39,446 nt of DNA from a virus. The notes beneath the pieces are model-generated. The model had not been told where the DNA came from, ran no database searches, and was given only the letters and a program-made list of their open reading frames with translations. The DNA lies in the IMG/VR virus record IMGVR_UViG_3300044691_000222, positions 1-39,446 of that record. The stretch is one strand, 5' to 3'. Position 1 is the first letter of the stretch. Each line of letters starts with the position of its first letter. Positions 7,119 through 15,819 of this stretch are shown here, in pieces. The position numbers and the translations under genes are program-made.

Positions 7119-9046
7119 TTGCAGGTCACCGTGAAGATCCAGCTACTTGTTCCGCTGGTAATGTTGAAAGAAAACTTGTCGTTATTGGTGATCGAAGTCG
7201 TTCCAAGACTTCCCAACGTGGTTAGGGTTCCCGCCGCCGTACCTGCTGCAATCGTCTGCGCTCCACCGGAGAAGATGGTCGAGCCGTTATCGAAGATGTT
7301 GAAGGTCAGAGCCGTTGCACCATCGGAGGCCGTCGTGAGTGCATAGCAGGTTGCAATCGTTGCTGTGTGCGAGGCAAGGAACCGGGGAGATGCATCTGTT
7401 GCCGCCGAGCCACTATTGAAGGTCCAGTTGAGATAGAGCGGATTAGACCCGACCGCTGGTGTCGTGTACCCGCCCGCCTGATTAAGAAATAGCGAAGAGC
7501 TTCCAGCGCCATTGAGGGTCACTCCGTTGACCGACAGGCCGGTTACTGCGGCTGTCGTGCTGCCGGCAGCGATGGAAGTTGAACCGAGAATGATCGGGAA
7601 GCCCGTACCGCCGCCACTCCCGCAAGGTGCTCCCGCATCGTCCAACTCCCACCACGCTCCAATCAGGGTGAATTTAGCGCAATTACCGCTGACGGGCAGA
7701 GATGCCGACGGGAAGCCAGCAATAATCAGGTCCGTGCCGACGTAGTTAGTATGCAGATTGCCATTGGTCGAGTCATAGCCGATCTCCCCTACGGCTGGGG
7801 CGGTGTAGCCTGCATGGATCGGTACTTTCAGATGCGTGGCCGAGCTGAAGTCAAATAGCCCAGTCGGTGAAGCTCCTGCACCAACACTGGCCAACGTGAT
7901 GCTTCCACCGGACGCGGCAGCCCACGAACATACGGCAGGGTTCGCCGCCGTGCAGGACAGGAGAGGGTTGCCAGCGGTCGGCTGTGCTCCGGGGAGATTG
8001 ATGGCGTAGGCCGTGACTGCGGAAGGGGCGTTGATTTGGATGGTAGAGGTCGGGGCAGCGGTCGGTGCGGTGCCCGCAGTAATCCCGATACTCCCAGCAA
8101 TTCCACTCCCGTCATTGATGATGACAGGCTGCGAGATCGTCTCTGAGCCGGGATTTGTCACCTCGTCAATATGGGAGTTTGTCGTGAGGGTTGTCGCTGA
8201 ACCGGCGAGGGGTAGGAATCCAGGAGTGAGCCCAGAAATGCCAGAACCGCCACCACCTCCGCAGCCGGTCGCGGTGGTGCAGATGGCTGATCCATTCACC
8301 GTGCTCCCCGTAGGCATCGCTACCGGGCCGCCAAACGTCGAAGCCATCGTTGGACCACACCCGATGGAGGCTCTGATAGTCGGGCTGACCTCTTGGGTTC
8401 GAGCCATGAAATCGCAGTAGTTGGCGTGGATACTTACATTGACTGCCGTTTCCGCGTTGAAGCTAAACTCTTCCGTCGTAGCCTGGGTTCCAAATGTAGA
8501 TGCCTGGAATCCATAAACGTTAGGAATGGTTGCTCCACCCGAGCGTGAAGAATTACTCGCGACAAATCCGAAGATGTCTCCTGATGCGATGGCTCCCGAA
8601 ACCGCAGGCTCTGACTGAAACCCTGTAGACGAATTTCCTGCCTTCGTGACCTCGGATTGCGCATCGTAAAGAAGGAGTTGAACTGGCACAGTTTGGTGGT
8701 TATCCTGCACGAACGCTTGAAAGGCTATCCCGCTGCCAATATCCGCGCCGTCTTGATTTACCGAAACAGAGTCTCCGGTCAGGAACGTTTCATTCGTATT
8801 CGCTCCCGAGTCATGAACGCCTTCGACTAAGAGCTTGGCTCCGCTGTTTATATCTACGACGTTAGTTCCGTCCCAAGTGAATCTTGAACTTCCAAGGCAG
8901 GTTGCACCATCGGTGCGGAGAACGGAGTTGGCGGGGAGGCCTGTGACCGTGCATCCGCTACTGCCGCCGACCTGCACATTCTTCCCGAGCTGTACCTGCG
9001 CCAAGGATGGAACTCCGAGGAGCGCCAACGCTAAAAGTATTTTCAT
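7115..9046 (-). CDS. Tail-fibre-like protein with signal peptide
   Basis: The 643-residue product starts MKILLALALLGVPSLAQVQ, a clear signal peptide with probable cleavage after Ala16. The body is Gly/Ser/Thr/Ala-rich with low-complexity repeats typical of phage fibres. It carries VNGVTLNGAGSSSLFLNQAG, a segment nearly repeated in the next upstream gene (9070-10191), so the two share a module. The C terminus (residues about 560-643) looks like a compact beta-rich receptor-binding tip ending in SSWIFTVTCK. The start at 9046 has AAGGAG seven bases upstream; an in-frame start at 9082 has no such support. Confidence 0.78.
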   Translation of the reverse strand: MKILLALALLGVPSLAQVQLGKNVQVGGSSGCTVTGLPANSVLRTDGATCLGSSRFTWDGTNVVDINSGAKLLVEGVHDSGANTNETFLTGDSVSVNQDGADIGSGIAFQAFVQDNHQTVPVQLLLYDAQSEVTKAGNSSTGFQSEPAVSGAIASGDIFGFVASNSSRSGGATIPNVYGFQASTFGTQATTEEFSFNAETAVNVSIHANYCDFMARTQEVSPTIRASIGCGPTMASTFGGPVAMPTGSTVNGSAICTTATGCGGGGGSGISGLTPGFLPLAGSATTLTTNSHIDEVTNPGSETISQPVIINDGSGIAGSIGITAGTAPTAAPTSTIQINAPSAVTAYAINLPGAQPTAGNPLLSCTAANPAVCSWAAASGGSITLASVGAGASPTGLFDFSSATHLKVPIHAGYTAPAVGEIGYDSTNGNLHTNYVGTDLIIAGFPSASLPVSGNCAKFTLIGAWWELDDAGAPCGSGGGTGFPIILGSTSIAAGSTTAAVTGLSVNGVTLNGAGSSSLFLNQAGGYTTPAVGSNPLYLNWTFNSGSAATDASPRFLASHTATIATCYALTTASDGATALTFNIFDNGSTIFSGGAQTIAAGTAAGTLTTLGSLGTTSITNNDKFSFNITSGTSSWIFTVTCK

Positions 9047-9069
9047 GGAACTCCTTATTTTGTTTCGAG

Positions 9070-10191
9070 CTAGTTTGTCCATTCGACCCAGGATGAGAGC
9101 GTGAGCGTTCCGCCACTGGTCCCAACCTCGGCAAACGTCACGGAATAAGTCCCGGCTGGAGGGACGACGAAGGTAACGCTGGCCAATCCGCCGCCGTTGG
9201 TCGTTCCATTTGCCGCTACCTGTTGTCCATTCACGGAGGCGGTTATCTGACTAAAGTGCCCGACGTTGCAGGTACAGTTGCCCGTAACTGCGACCTCGAG
9301 GCGCGATGCCCCGTTGGTGTAGGTAGTGCCGAAGGAGTTGGACGGGAACGCCATCGTTGTTGTCGGGGGCGCCGAGCCAGCAGGTGCCGTATAGCCGCCT
9401 GCTTGATTCAGAAACAGCGTAGAACTTCCCGTAGAACTGAGAGGCACGCCGTTAACGCTGGTGGGGTTGATCGCTCCCGGCAAAGTCACATAGGCCGTAG
9501 TAGCCAGCTTCGTGCTGTTATCGCTTGGGGGCTGGGTGGTGGCTGTGATGGCGCTGGGAATGGCAGACGTGCCGCTTATCTGGTTTCCCGCAGCAGCATA
9601 GAAGGCCAGCTGGCCAATCGTGCCGGCGTTGATTAGCCCGCCCCCCAGAGAGGCTAGAGCCGTCGCGGGGGTCGTCGTGTCGAATGTCCATAGAGTAGGG
9701 GTTCCCAGAGGACCAATGACGACATGAGCCGCCCCGATGGTGCCGACGTTGAAGGTGTGGTTCGTTTTGTTGATGAAGATTGCTGCATCGCAGTCCATGC
9801 CGGTGACGGAAATATTCGCAATCTGCACACTGCCTGCGGGGCCGCAAGGCATGAGGTTGCCCTCGTTGACGTTATCAACGCTCCAGATCGTTGCTCCCAA
9901 AGCAGTCTTCAGGATGAACTTGTAGGAGCTTCGGCCGACCCAGATATTCGCCCCGCCGGCTGCGTCGAGGATGATGGGGTTCGTGTTGACAGAGGTGCCG
10001 GTGGAATCGGTGTAGGTCGGCTGGGGGGTGGTGGTGCCTGCAATGTAGGTGAAAAGCGAGCACCCGGCGCAGGGCCCGCCCGAGGCATTGACGAACGTCA
10101 CATGCGGGATCGTGGCTGGTGCAACTGGCGCCTGGGCGTGAGTTACGGCGCACAACATCGCTGCCAGAGCTATCTGGAGAATTTTCTTCAT
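9070..10191 (-). CDS. Tail fibre with head-binding-type domain and signal peptide
   Basis: The 373-residue product begins with a signal peptide (MKKILQIALAAMLCAVTHA, cleavage likely before Gln20). Residues about 28-110 (PTYTDSTGTSVNTNPIILDA followed by GGANIWVGRSSYKFIL) match the domain found at the N terminus of many podoviral tailspikes that joins the fibre to the tail. A middle linker contains TQPPSDNSTKLATTAYV, a widespread tail-fibre motif, then the module VNGVPLSSTGSSTLFLNQAG shared with the 7115-9046 protein, and a C-terminal beta-rich tip. RBS GAGG lies seven bases before the ATG. It is the most likely true virion fibre in this cluster. Confidence 0.82.
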   Translation of the reverse strand: MKKILQIALAAMLCAVTHAQAPVAPATIPHVTFVNASGGPCAGCSLFTYIAGTTTPQPTYTDSTGTSVNTNPIILDAAGGANIWVGRSSYKFILKTALGATIWSVDNVNEGNLMPCGPAGSVQIANISVTGMDCDAAIFINKTNHTFNVGTIGAAHVVIGPLGTPTLWTFDTTTPATALASLGGGLINAGTIGQLAFYAAAGNQISGTSAIPSAITATTQPPSDNSTKLATTAYVTLPGAINPTSVNGVPLSSTGSSTLFLNQAGGYTAPAGSAPPTTTMAFPSNSFGTTYTNGASRLEVAVTGNCTCNVGHFSQITASVNGQQVAANGTTNGGGLASVTFVVPPAGTYSVTFAEVGTSGGTLTLSSWVEWTN

Positions 10192-10232
10192 TTATGCCTC
10201 ATTTTGGGGTAGACTTCTCGTCCGAGGTTCTT

Positions 10233-10463
10233 ATGTATACGGTCGATGACCTTCAAGCTAGACGGCGGGAATTTCTAAAGTCAGATACTTGGACAGCGAT
10301 AAAAACGAGAAGGCGCAACGAAAATGCAAAGATATTAGCCGGAACTTTCGTAGTTTATGCCGCAGCTTATCTACTTGGAATCTACCAGTTGGTTTACAAG
10401 CTCAACCTGATCGCAGTGGCTGGATTCTTTATCTACAATCTGCTCCGCAAGCATGAAGATTAA
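10233..10463 (+). CDS. Lone plus-strand small membrane protein (moron candidate)
   Basis: The 76-residue product starts MYTVDDLQARRREFLKSD and has a basic N-terminal helix followed by two hydrophobic segments (AGTFVVYAAAYLLGIYQLV and LNLIAVAGFFIYNLL), so a small inner-membrane hairpin is likely. GAGG lies five bases before the ATG. It is inserted in opposite orientation between fibre and ejection genes and its end overlaps the convergent ejection gene by four bases. Such isolated reversed genes in late regions are typical of morons expressed from a prophage, for example superinfection-exclusion proteins; that function is inferred from context only. The promoter could not be located with confidence. 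Confidence 0.7.
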   Translation: MYTVDDLQARRREFLKSDTWTAIKTRRRNENAKILAGTFVVYAAAYLLGIYQLVYKLNLIAVAGFFIYNLLRKHED

Positions 10464-12880
10464 GGCTTGATGCTCTTTATTAGAGCCTTCATTGCGGGTG
10501 AGCCTAGAGAGAGGCTCGAAGCCCTGACCAGCAGGCTCTTACCTTGCGGCGTTTTTCCCAAAGCTTCAATATCGGAACGCGTCAGGGTTGCCGCAGGATC
10601 GCTGCCAATGTGGTCTAGAATCTTCGCCTCTCCCTGACTCGCCCACTTCGCAGAGCCTTTCAGCGGCGCATTCATGATTGATTCAGTAAATGCAGGGTTA
10701 GTCAGCTTGCTAGCCGAAAACCTTTGAGCTAAAGGGTAGGCAAGCGGAGATAGGCCCTCCCCTATCGCCGCAGGGTTACCCGTCAAGACCCCACCTGCGG
10801 CTTTCGCAAGCCCATAACCCATCGCCCCCAATTCAAGATTCTTCTGCGCCAGCTTTCCCGATCCTGCCGGATTTGCGTCATAGTTCACCGTTCTAGCGGT
10901 GCGAGCGAGGTCGTCAAGGCTCTGGATTTGATCTGGAGTCAGAACGGCCCCCAGTTTCTCTTTCTGCGCCCGGGTGAATCTAGAGGAAAGATTCTTCAGG
11001 TCTGGGAGTTCATTCCCGGCAGGGCTCAGTAAGCGGCTTATGGTCTGCCGCTGAAGTTGGGGAATCACATCTTTGCTGCCGATCGCCTGCGCCGCTTTGG
11101 TGATCTGCTGTATGCCTTCGGGTCCAGCGTCGAGCGCTGAAGTGGCAGCCGTCAGTCCATCCTTAGCGTTGATGATCTTGTGGACATCACTTCGGGGGTT
11201 ATCGTAGGGTCCTGGAGTCTGAATCTCCCTGGTCAGATCATGCAGGTCTGACATCTGACGCGGGCTCAGTACGCCGCCGAGTCGCTCTTTCTGCGCCTTG
11301 GCGAAGCGGTCAGGGAGTCCGGGCAGGTCAGGCGTTCCGTTCCCTGTAGGGTCCATGAGCCTGTCGATGGTCTGCCGCTGCAAGTGCTGATTCAGTTCCG
11401 GAGTCTCTAAATCAGAGCCAGCCTGCCGGATCTGCTTCGCTACCTGCGGGCTGATATTAGACAGGCTGTTAGCTGCAGTAGACCCATCCTGCGCCCTGAC
11501 GATGTGGTAAAGCGGGCTCTGGGGGTTGTCGTAGGTCTGCTTCATCCCGGCGTAAATCTTGTTCGCCTCGCGGAACTTCGCCTCATCGGCAGTAGACAGG
11601 CCGGAGGATGCGCCAGTCATAGATTCGTCCACCTTGCCGGTGAGCTGCTTCAGCCATCCCTCAGCATTCGAGCCGACGATGTCGGGGGAGCGGTACATGT
11701 TCATCAGGTCTGAGCGCATCTTGTGCAGATCTGACCACGTATCGAGCTTGGGAGCCTCGGAGGACGTATCCGCTAGGCTCTTGACGATCGACCATGCCCG
11801 CCCAGGCGCGCCAGAGAGCAGTTCTGGGTGGTTGGCGTAATAGTTCTGATTGTCCTTGATGATGCCCTGAGCCTGCGTACGCACAGCCTTCATGTCAGGA
11901 AGGGTATTGCCTACTTTGCTATCCAGATCCTTGAATAAGGCCGAAGCTTGGTCATTCAGAAGGGTCTGGTGATTACGCAGGGATTCTTGCACAGTGTTGC
12001 CGAAGTCCTCGCGCGACATGGTTTCAGGCGTAGCTCTATCGAGGATGGCGGTTGCCTTTTCCGGCAATCCGGACTGCTTTTCAAGTATGTCCTTGTGCTG
12101 CAGGAGGGCATCTTTGACGGCGTTCCCAAATTCCTCGCGAGACATTGCATCGGGATGCGCCGTATCGAGGATGCCTTGCGTGTGAGTCTGAAGCGCGTTC
12201 ACGTTGGCCGCATTGTTGGTCTCAAACTTCGAAGATCCTCCAAGGGAATGCTCGGTTACGCGCTTCGTATTGACGGCAAGCGGAGATCCGGTCGCCTGGG
12301 CGGTGTCGAGGTTCACGCCCTGCGATACCGCAGTGTTGTAGCGCTGCCGCGGTGTAACGGTGTCGCCGGGGATAATCTCATCCAGCTTGGAGCCTCCGAC
12401 GACGCCGGCGCGCGCCCCGCGGTACTGGTCAGGGATGTCTTTGACGAAGCGCGCTGCAACCGGAACCGCTGGAGCAATGACCCTGGCTGCCGTATCTCCG
12501 AGGACTGCCCCGCCGACGAGATTTCCCGCTGCCTGTGCTGGATTTGCCATTGCTGACTTTCCGAGTGCGACGGCAGTATCAATCGGATGGGCAATCGTAT
12601 GGCCGATAGCCTCAAGAGTATCCATCGGGTGAACGATCGGAGAGGCTGCTCCTTGGATTGCTCCCGCGCCGAACTCCTGAGCCTTGTTGGTCAGCCACGA
12701 ATGGCCCTTCTCCTGTTCAGGCGTGACCGTCGTCAACTCATCGAATTTGTCTTTCGCCCTCTGCAACAGGCTGCGCGTGTCCGCAGCTTGCGGCAAGGGC
12801 TGAGCCTTGCTGAGGTCGAGTTGCACCGGAGCCTGGGGAAGTGGCTGCGCTTTGCTGAGGTCGAGGGTTACGGCTGCCAT
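10460..12880 (-). CDS. Large ejection (internal virion) protein with tandem repeats
   Basis: The 806-residue product occupies the place of the P22 gp16-type ejection protein, downstream of two further internal proteins. The N terminus carries a duplicated LDLSKAQPLPQA (residues 6-17 and 21-32). Residues about 60-130 are Ala/Gly-rich with amphipathic helices (GAGAIQGAASPIVHP, AGNLVGGAVLGDTAARVIAP) that could insert into membranes. Two repeat sets follow: about 42 residues twice (AMSREEFGN and TMSREDFGN, near 235-318) and about 108 residues twice (centred on LQRQTIDRLMDPTGNGTPDL and LQRQTISRLLSPAGNELPDL, near 450-665). Start overlaps the previous stop as TAATG. Role in DNA delivery is inferred from position and composition. 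Confidence 0.7.
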   Translation of the reverse strand: MAAVTLDLSKAQPLPQAPVQLDLSKAQPLPQAADTRSLLQRAKDKFDELTTVTPEQEKGHSWLTNKAQEFGAGAIQGAASPIVHPMDTLEAIGHTIAHPIDTAVALGKSAMANPAQAAGNLVGGAVLGDTAARVIAPAVPVAARFVKDIPDQYRGARAGVVGGSKLDEIIPGDTVTPRQRYNTAVSQGVNLDTAQATGSPLAVNTKRVTEHSLGGSSKFETNNAANVNALQTHTQGILDTAHPDAMSREEFGNAVKDALLQHKDILEKQSGLPEKATAILDRATPETMSREDFGNTVQESLRNHQTLLNDQASALFKDLDSKVGNTLPDMKAVRTQAQGIIKDNQNYYANHPELLSGAPGRAWSIVKSLADTSSEAPKLDTWSDLHKMRSDLMNMYRSPDIVGSNAEGWLKQLTGKVDESMTGASSGLSTADEAKFREANKIYAGMKQTYDNPQSPLYHIVRAQDGSTAANSLSNISPQVAKQIRQAGSDLETPELNQHLQRQTIDRLMDPTGNGTPDLPGLPDRFAKAQKERLGGVLSPRQMSDLHDLTREIQTPGPYDNPRSDVHKIINAKDGLTAATSALDAGPEGIQQITKAAQAIGSKDVIPQLQRQTISRLLSPAGNELPDLKNLSSRFTRAQKEKLGAVLTPDQIQSLDDLARTARTVNYDANPAGSGKLAQKNLELGAMGYGLAKAAGGVLTGNPAAIGEGLSPLAYPLAQRFSASKLTNPAFTESIMNAPLKGSAKWASQGEAKILDHIGSDPAATLTRSDIEALGKTPQGKSLLVRASSLSLGSPAMKALIKSIKP

Positions 12881-14475
12881 TATGGTGCAACTCCCAAATC
12901 CTGCCCTTTGTCGTTCGTGTAGTGGTTTTTTCCGTCACTTCCGGGGGCGACATGGGTTGCGCCCGGAGGAGGCCCGGAAGCTGCTGCTTTGGGCGTCTGA
13001 GGTAATTCAGACCCATACATCCTCCCCAGCACGGGGTTATTGCCGATGCGCGAGGTCGTCTGCGATCCTACCGCCCCCCTGATACCATCGATCGACGCAG
13101 CCCTCTGTGCAGGGCTTTGCTTTGCCCCAACGAGTTGAAGGGCCTGCAGTCTGGACGAGTCACTTCCCTGCCCACCGCCCATAACCTTGGAATAATCGTC
13201 AGCCACACCCAACGCTAGAGATGCATATTTGGCGATTGGCCCGCTGCCGGTAGCTGCCTTCTGCCAATCCGCGAGGCTGTTGAATGCAGGGATGAGCCCG
13301 CCTGGGATGTCCTTTCCCGCATCCGTAAGCTGGTCGAGCGTGCCACCTTTATCGATGAGCGATTTGGCCGAACCGAAGAATGCAACGTTGGCCGGCGACT
13401 TGGCAACGCTGAACTGTGCGTCGGCTGTCTGTGCGTTGTACTTCCCGCCACTCAATTGATGCGCTGCGTTCAGCGTGTTTGCGATGAAGTCAGGTGTTGC
13501 GCCTCGAGCCTTCAGTTCCGACAGCGTTGCGTCTCCGCTAACCAATAGTTGCGCTGCGGCGTTCGGGTCTCCCTGTGACAGCGCCTGCCTCTGTCTTGCC
13601 AGGGACATTTCGTAAGGCTGTCGAGCCGCCGCTTCTGCGCCCGCCTTTTGCCCTGCCAGTCTCGCCTCTCCTGCTTGAATCTTTGCGGCGCCCGGTGCCG
13701 TTCCCATCGCCACCGCAGCCGGGGATGGGGAATACAGAGGGCTGGTGGGGTCTATCGACGCATTTATCTTCTTTGTTTCGGCTTGTGCCTGTCCAGTCAT
13801 CGCCTCCTGATGCGCTTGCTGGGCAATCTGAGACTGCGCCATGAAGGTTTTGGTGAATAGGTCCAGGCCTTGCCGAATCTTCGCAGGGTCTCCGCCCGAC
13901 TGCTGCAACAATTGCTGCGCCGCCTGTGCATGCTGAGGGTCGAGCAGGCCCTTTTGAACCAAGTCCTGAGTTGTCGCTTGCAGAGCCTGCGGAAGCTGGG
14001 CGTCAGGCACCTGTTGAGGGTCGATGAGCGGAGAGAGCGCGCCGGAAATCAGGTCGCCCTTCTGCTTCAACGTCTCCACCTGCGCCTTTCCTCCATCCGC
14101 GGTGTTCTTGAACGCAGTAGCGGCCGCCTGCTGCTGAGTCAGGACTTTTGACTTCAGCCCCATCACTGCTTCGGCCGATCCGCCATTCTTGAGGATGAGG
14201 GGATAGAGTTCGTCAATCTGCTTGCCGTCCCACTGCTGCATGGCGGTGGTCTGCGCCTGCTGATCCTTGATGGCTTGCTGCTGCATCTGGAGTTGACCGG
14301 CGCCCTGCTGCACGCCCTGCTGAAGCTGCTGAAGGCGCAACGGTGCCTCCTGCTGGTTTAGCTGCAGCTGCTGTGACTGATTCCTAAGAGACTGAAGCTG
14401 GCCGTATTTCTGCAGTAGGTCAGGCTGCTGCTCAGGGGGACGTGCGTTCAACGCGACGAGAGGAATGCTAGACAT
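12880..14475 (-). CDS. Gln/Ala-rich ejection (internal virion) protein
   Basis: The 531-residue product is strongly enriched in Gln and Ala with long predicted helices; residues about 20-100 (LQKYGQLQSLRNQSQQLQLN and LRLQQLQQGVQQGAGQLQMQ) look like coiled coil. It has no signal peptide or membrane segment. Its position between the other two internal proteins corresponds to the P22 gp20-type ejection protein, though sequence similarity cannot be judged here. A clear RBS (GGAGA, six bases before the ATG) fixes the start at 14475. The stop overlaps the next gene as TAATG. Confidence 0.68.
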   Translation of the reverse strand: MSSIPLVALNARPPEQQPDLLQKYGQLQSLRNQSQQLQLNQQEAPLRLQQLQQGVQQGAGQLQMQQQAIKDQQAQTTAMQQWDGKQIDELYPLILKNGGSAEAVMGLKSKVLTQQQAAATAFKNTADGGKAQVETLKQKGDLISGALSPLIDPQQVPDAQLPQALQATTQDLVQKGLLDPQHAQAAQQLLQQSGGDPAKIRQGLDLFTKTFMAQSQIAQQAHQEAMTGQAQAETKKINASIDPTSPLYSPSPAAVAMGTAPGAAKIQAGEARLAGQKAGAEAAARQPYEMSLARQRQALSQGDPNAAAQLLVSGDATLSELKARGATPDFIANTLNAAHQLSGGKYNAQTADAQFSVAKSPANVAFFGSAKSLIDKGGTLDQLTDAGKDIPGGLIPAFNSLADWQKAATGSGPIAKYASLALGVADDYSKVMGGGQGSDSSRLQALQLVGAKQSPAQRAASIDGIRGAVGSQTTSRIGNNPVLGRMYGSELPQTPKAAASGPPPGATHVAPGSDGKNHYTNDKGQDLGVAP

Positions 14476-14484
14476 GGTTATCTC

Positions 14485-15369
14485 CTAATCCGAGTTAGGC
14501 CCATAAGGGCCGTTGGCTCCTGCGCCTGCACCACCTCCGCCACCATAGCCACTCTTAGATGTCAGCAATGCGAGATTGGAGAGATTGCCTGCTGTGCCGC
14601 TAAGCGCCCCGCCCCAGGCATTGGCCGCTCCGACGTATCCAGAGGCCGTAGCCGCGCCCGCATTGTTGTATTGCTGCCCGACGTTCTGACCTGTGGTGAG
14701 GAGGTTGCTGGTCACGTTGTTCGAGGCTGCCTGCCCCTGGTTGGCCAGGTTGGTTGCGGTCGTTTGCCCCGTACCAGATAGAGCCGCCAGCTTGTTGTAC
14801 TGATTCGACTGGTTGGTGTTGTAGGCGTTGTAGTTGGTGTCGAAGGTGTTGAGCGCACGGTTATAGACGTTGCCGTATTCGTTCGAGGCGTAGTTTTGTG
14901 CATAGGTATTCAGATCCTTCGCCGTGCCTCCGGTGACGACAGAGCCGCGCGCCGCTGCTGATTTCTGAATCGCATCCGTGCCGAGTTGCAAGCGTGCCTG
15001 GTAGCCGGGGTCGTTCTGCTCCGTGAGTCCGGTGGGCGCTTGGAAGGTGCCAGAATACGGCGTCGTCAGCGAGCCTTGGGCTACTCCTGAGCCGTTCGCC
15101 GTCCCGCCCGTGCCCAACCCATACTGAAGAGCGTTGAGCCCGCTCTGCCCGGCCTGTAGCCACGGAGCCTGCTGTGCCTGCGAGGTGTCGTATTGCTGCT
15201 TCTGGAAGTCGAGGGCTTTCTGGGATTCCTGCTGTTGTAGGTCCGCGGCATGGTTGGCGGCGGCGGTCTGTGCATCGGCTGCGCTACCGGCTGCGCTGGC
15301 TCCGATCGCAGCACTGCCAATGCTTCCGACTGCCCCGATAGTTCCGGCTACGATTGCTGCGGTTGACAT
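14485..15369 (-). CDS. Ejection/DNA-transfer protein, P22 gp7-like
   Basis: The 294-residue product opens with an Ala/Gly hydrophobic segment (AAIVAGTIGAVGSIGSAAIG) then DAQTAAANHAADLQQQESQK and a long Asn/Gln/Tyr-rich middle (YASNEYGNVYNRALNTFDTN), ending in a Gly-rich tail. This composition and layout are characteristic of a widespread podoviral internal protein family annotated as DNA transfer protein gp7. Such proteins leave the capsid with the DNA and help it cross the envelope. It directly follows the acyltransferase gene on the same transcript with a GAGG upstream of the ATG. Confidence 0.78.
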   Translation of the reverse strand: MSTAAIVAGTIGAVGSIGSAAIGASAAGSAADAQTAAANHAADLQQQESQKALDFQKQQYDTSQAQQAPWLQAGQSGLNALQYGLGTGGTANGSGVAQGSLTTPYSGTFQAPTGLTEQNDPGYQARLQLGTDAIQKSAAARGSVVTGGTAKDLNTYAQNYASNEYGNVYNRALNTFDTNYNAYNTNQSNQYNKLAALSGTGQTTATNLANQGQAASNNVTSNLLTTGQNVGQQYNNAGAATASGYVGAANAWGGALSGTAGNLSNLALLTSKSGYGGGGGAGAGANGPYGPNSD

Positions 15370-15372
15370 AGG

Positions 15373-15819
15373 CTAAATCCTCTTCGTGAAGGCGTAATCA
15401 CTCAATCGGTATCCGAGCGCTTGAAATAGTTTCGTGTGGTCGAAATGCACCTTGCACGAGAAATAAATCTTGATAGCGCCCATCCGATGGGCTACATCTT
15501 CGGTGAATCGGACCAGCTTTACCCCGGTGCCAGATCGGCATTCGGGAGATATGTAGTATGCGTCCACGATGAGCATCAAAGGCGAAGTGCGGTAGTGCAA
15601 ATGCTTGCTTGTGACGGCAAGCAGATAGCCGACCATGCGGCCATCCTCACGAACGGTGATGACCTTGAACATGCCGATATCTTCCATCGCCTTCATCTTG
15701 GCGAAGTCGAGCGCAATTTCGAGGTCTAAGTCGAGCCCCAACTCCTGCCAGTGGGCATAAACAAGGTCTTTCGACTCGGAGGCCCACTCTTCGACCGGTT
15801 CAACCTGAAATGTCGTCAT
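15373..15819 (-). CDS. GNAT-family acyltransferase in the virion gene cluster
   Basis: The 148-residue product has the GNAT fold pattern: MFKVITVREDGRMVGYLLAV strands, then the acyl-donor binding loop SPECRSGTGVKLVRFTEDVA (R-x-G-x-G type) preceded by the strand LMLIVDAYYI, and a C-terminal FQALGYRLSDYAFTKRI strand-helix. GNAT enzymes transfer acetyl or longer acyl groups from CoA, or in some branches from acyl carrier protein, to amines. Related genes occur among podoviral structural genes. Here the ATG overlaps the stop of the acyl carrier protein gene as ATGA, a direct coupling that suggests the carrier may supply the donor. The target is unknown. Confidence 0.85.
   Translation of the reverse strand: MTTFQVEPVEEWASESKDLVYAHWQELGLDLDLEIALDFAKMKAMEDIGMFKVITVREDGRMVGYLLAVTSKHLHYRTSPLMLIVDAYYISPECRSGTGVKLVRFTEDVAHRMGAIKIYFSCKVHFDHTKLFQALGYRLSDYAFTKRI

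Noticed and set aside
11948-12556. 202-codon plus-strand frame
   Set aside because: Lies entirely antisense inside the ejection gene and has shadow-type composition; no start signal.
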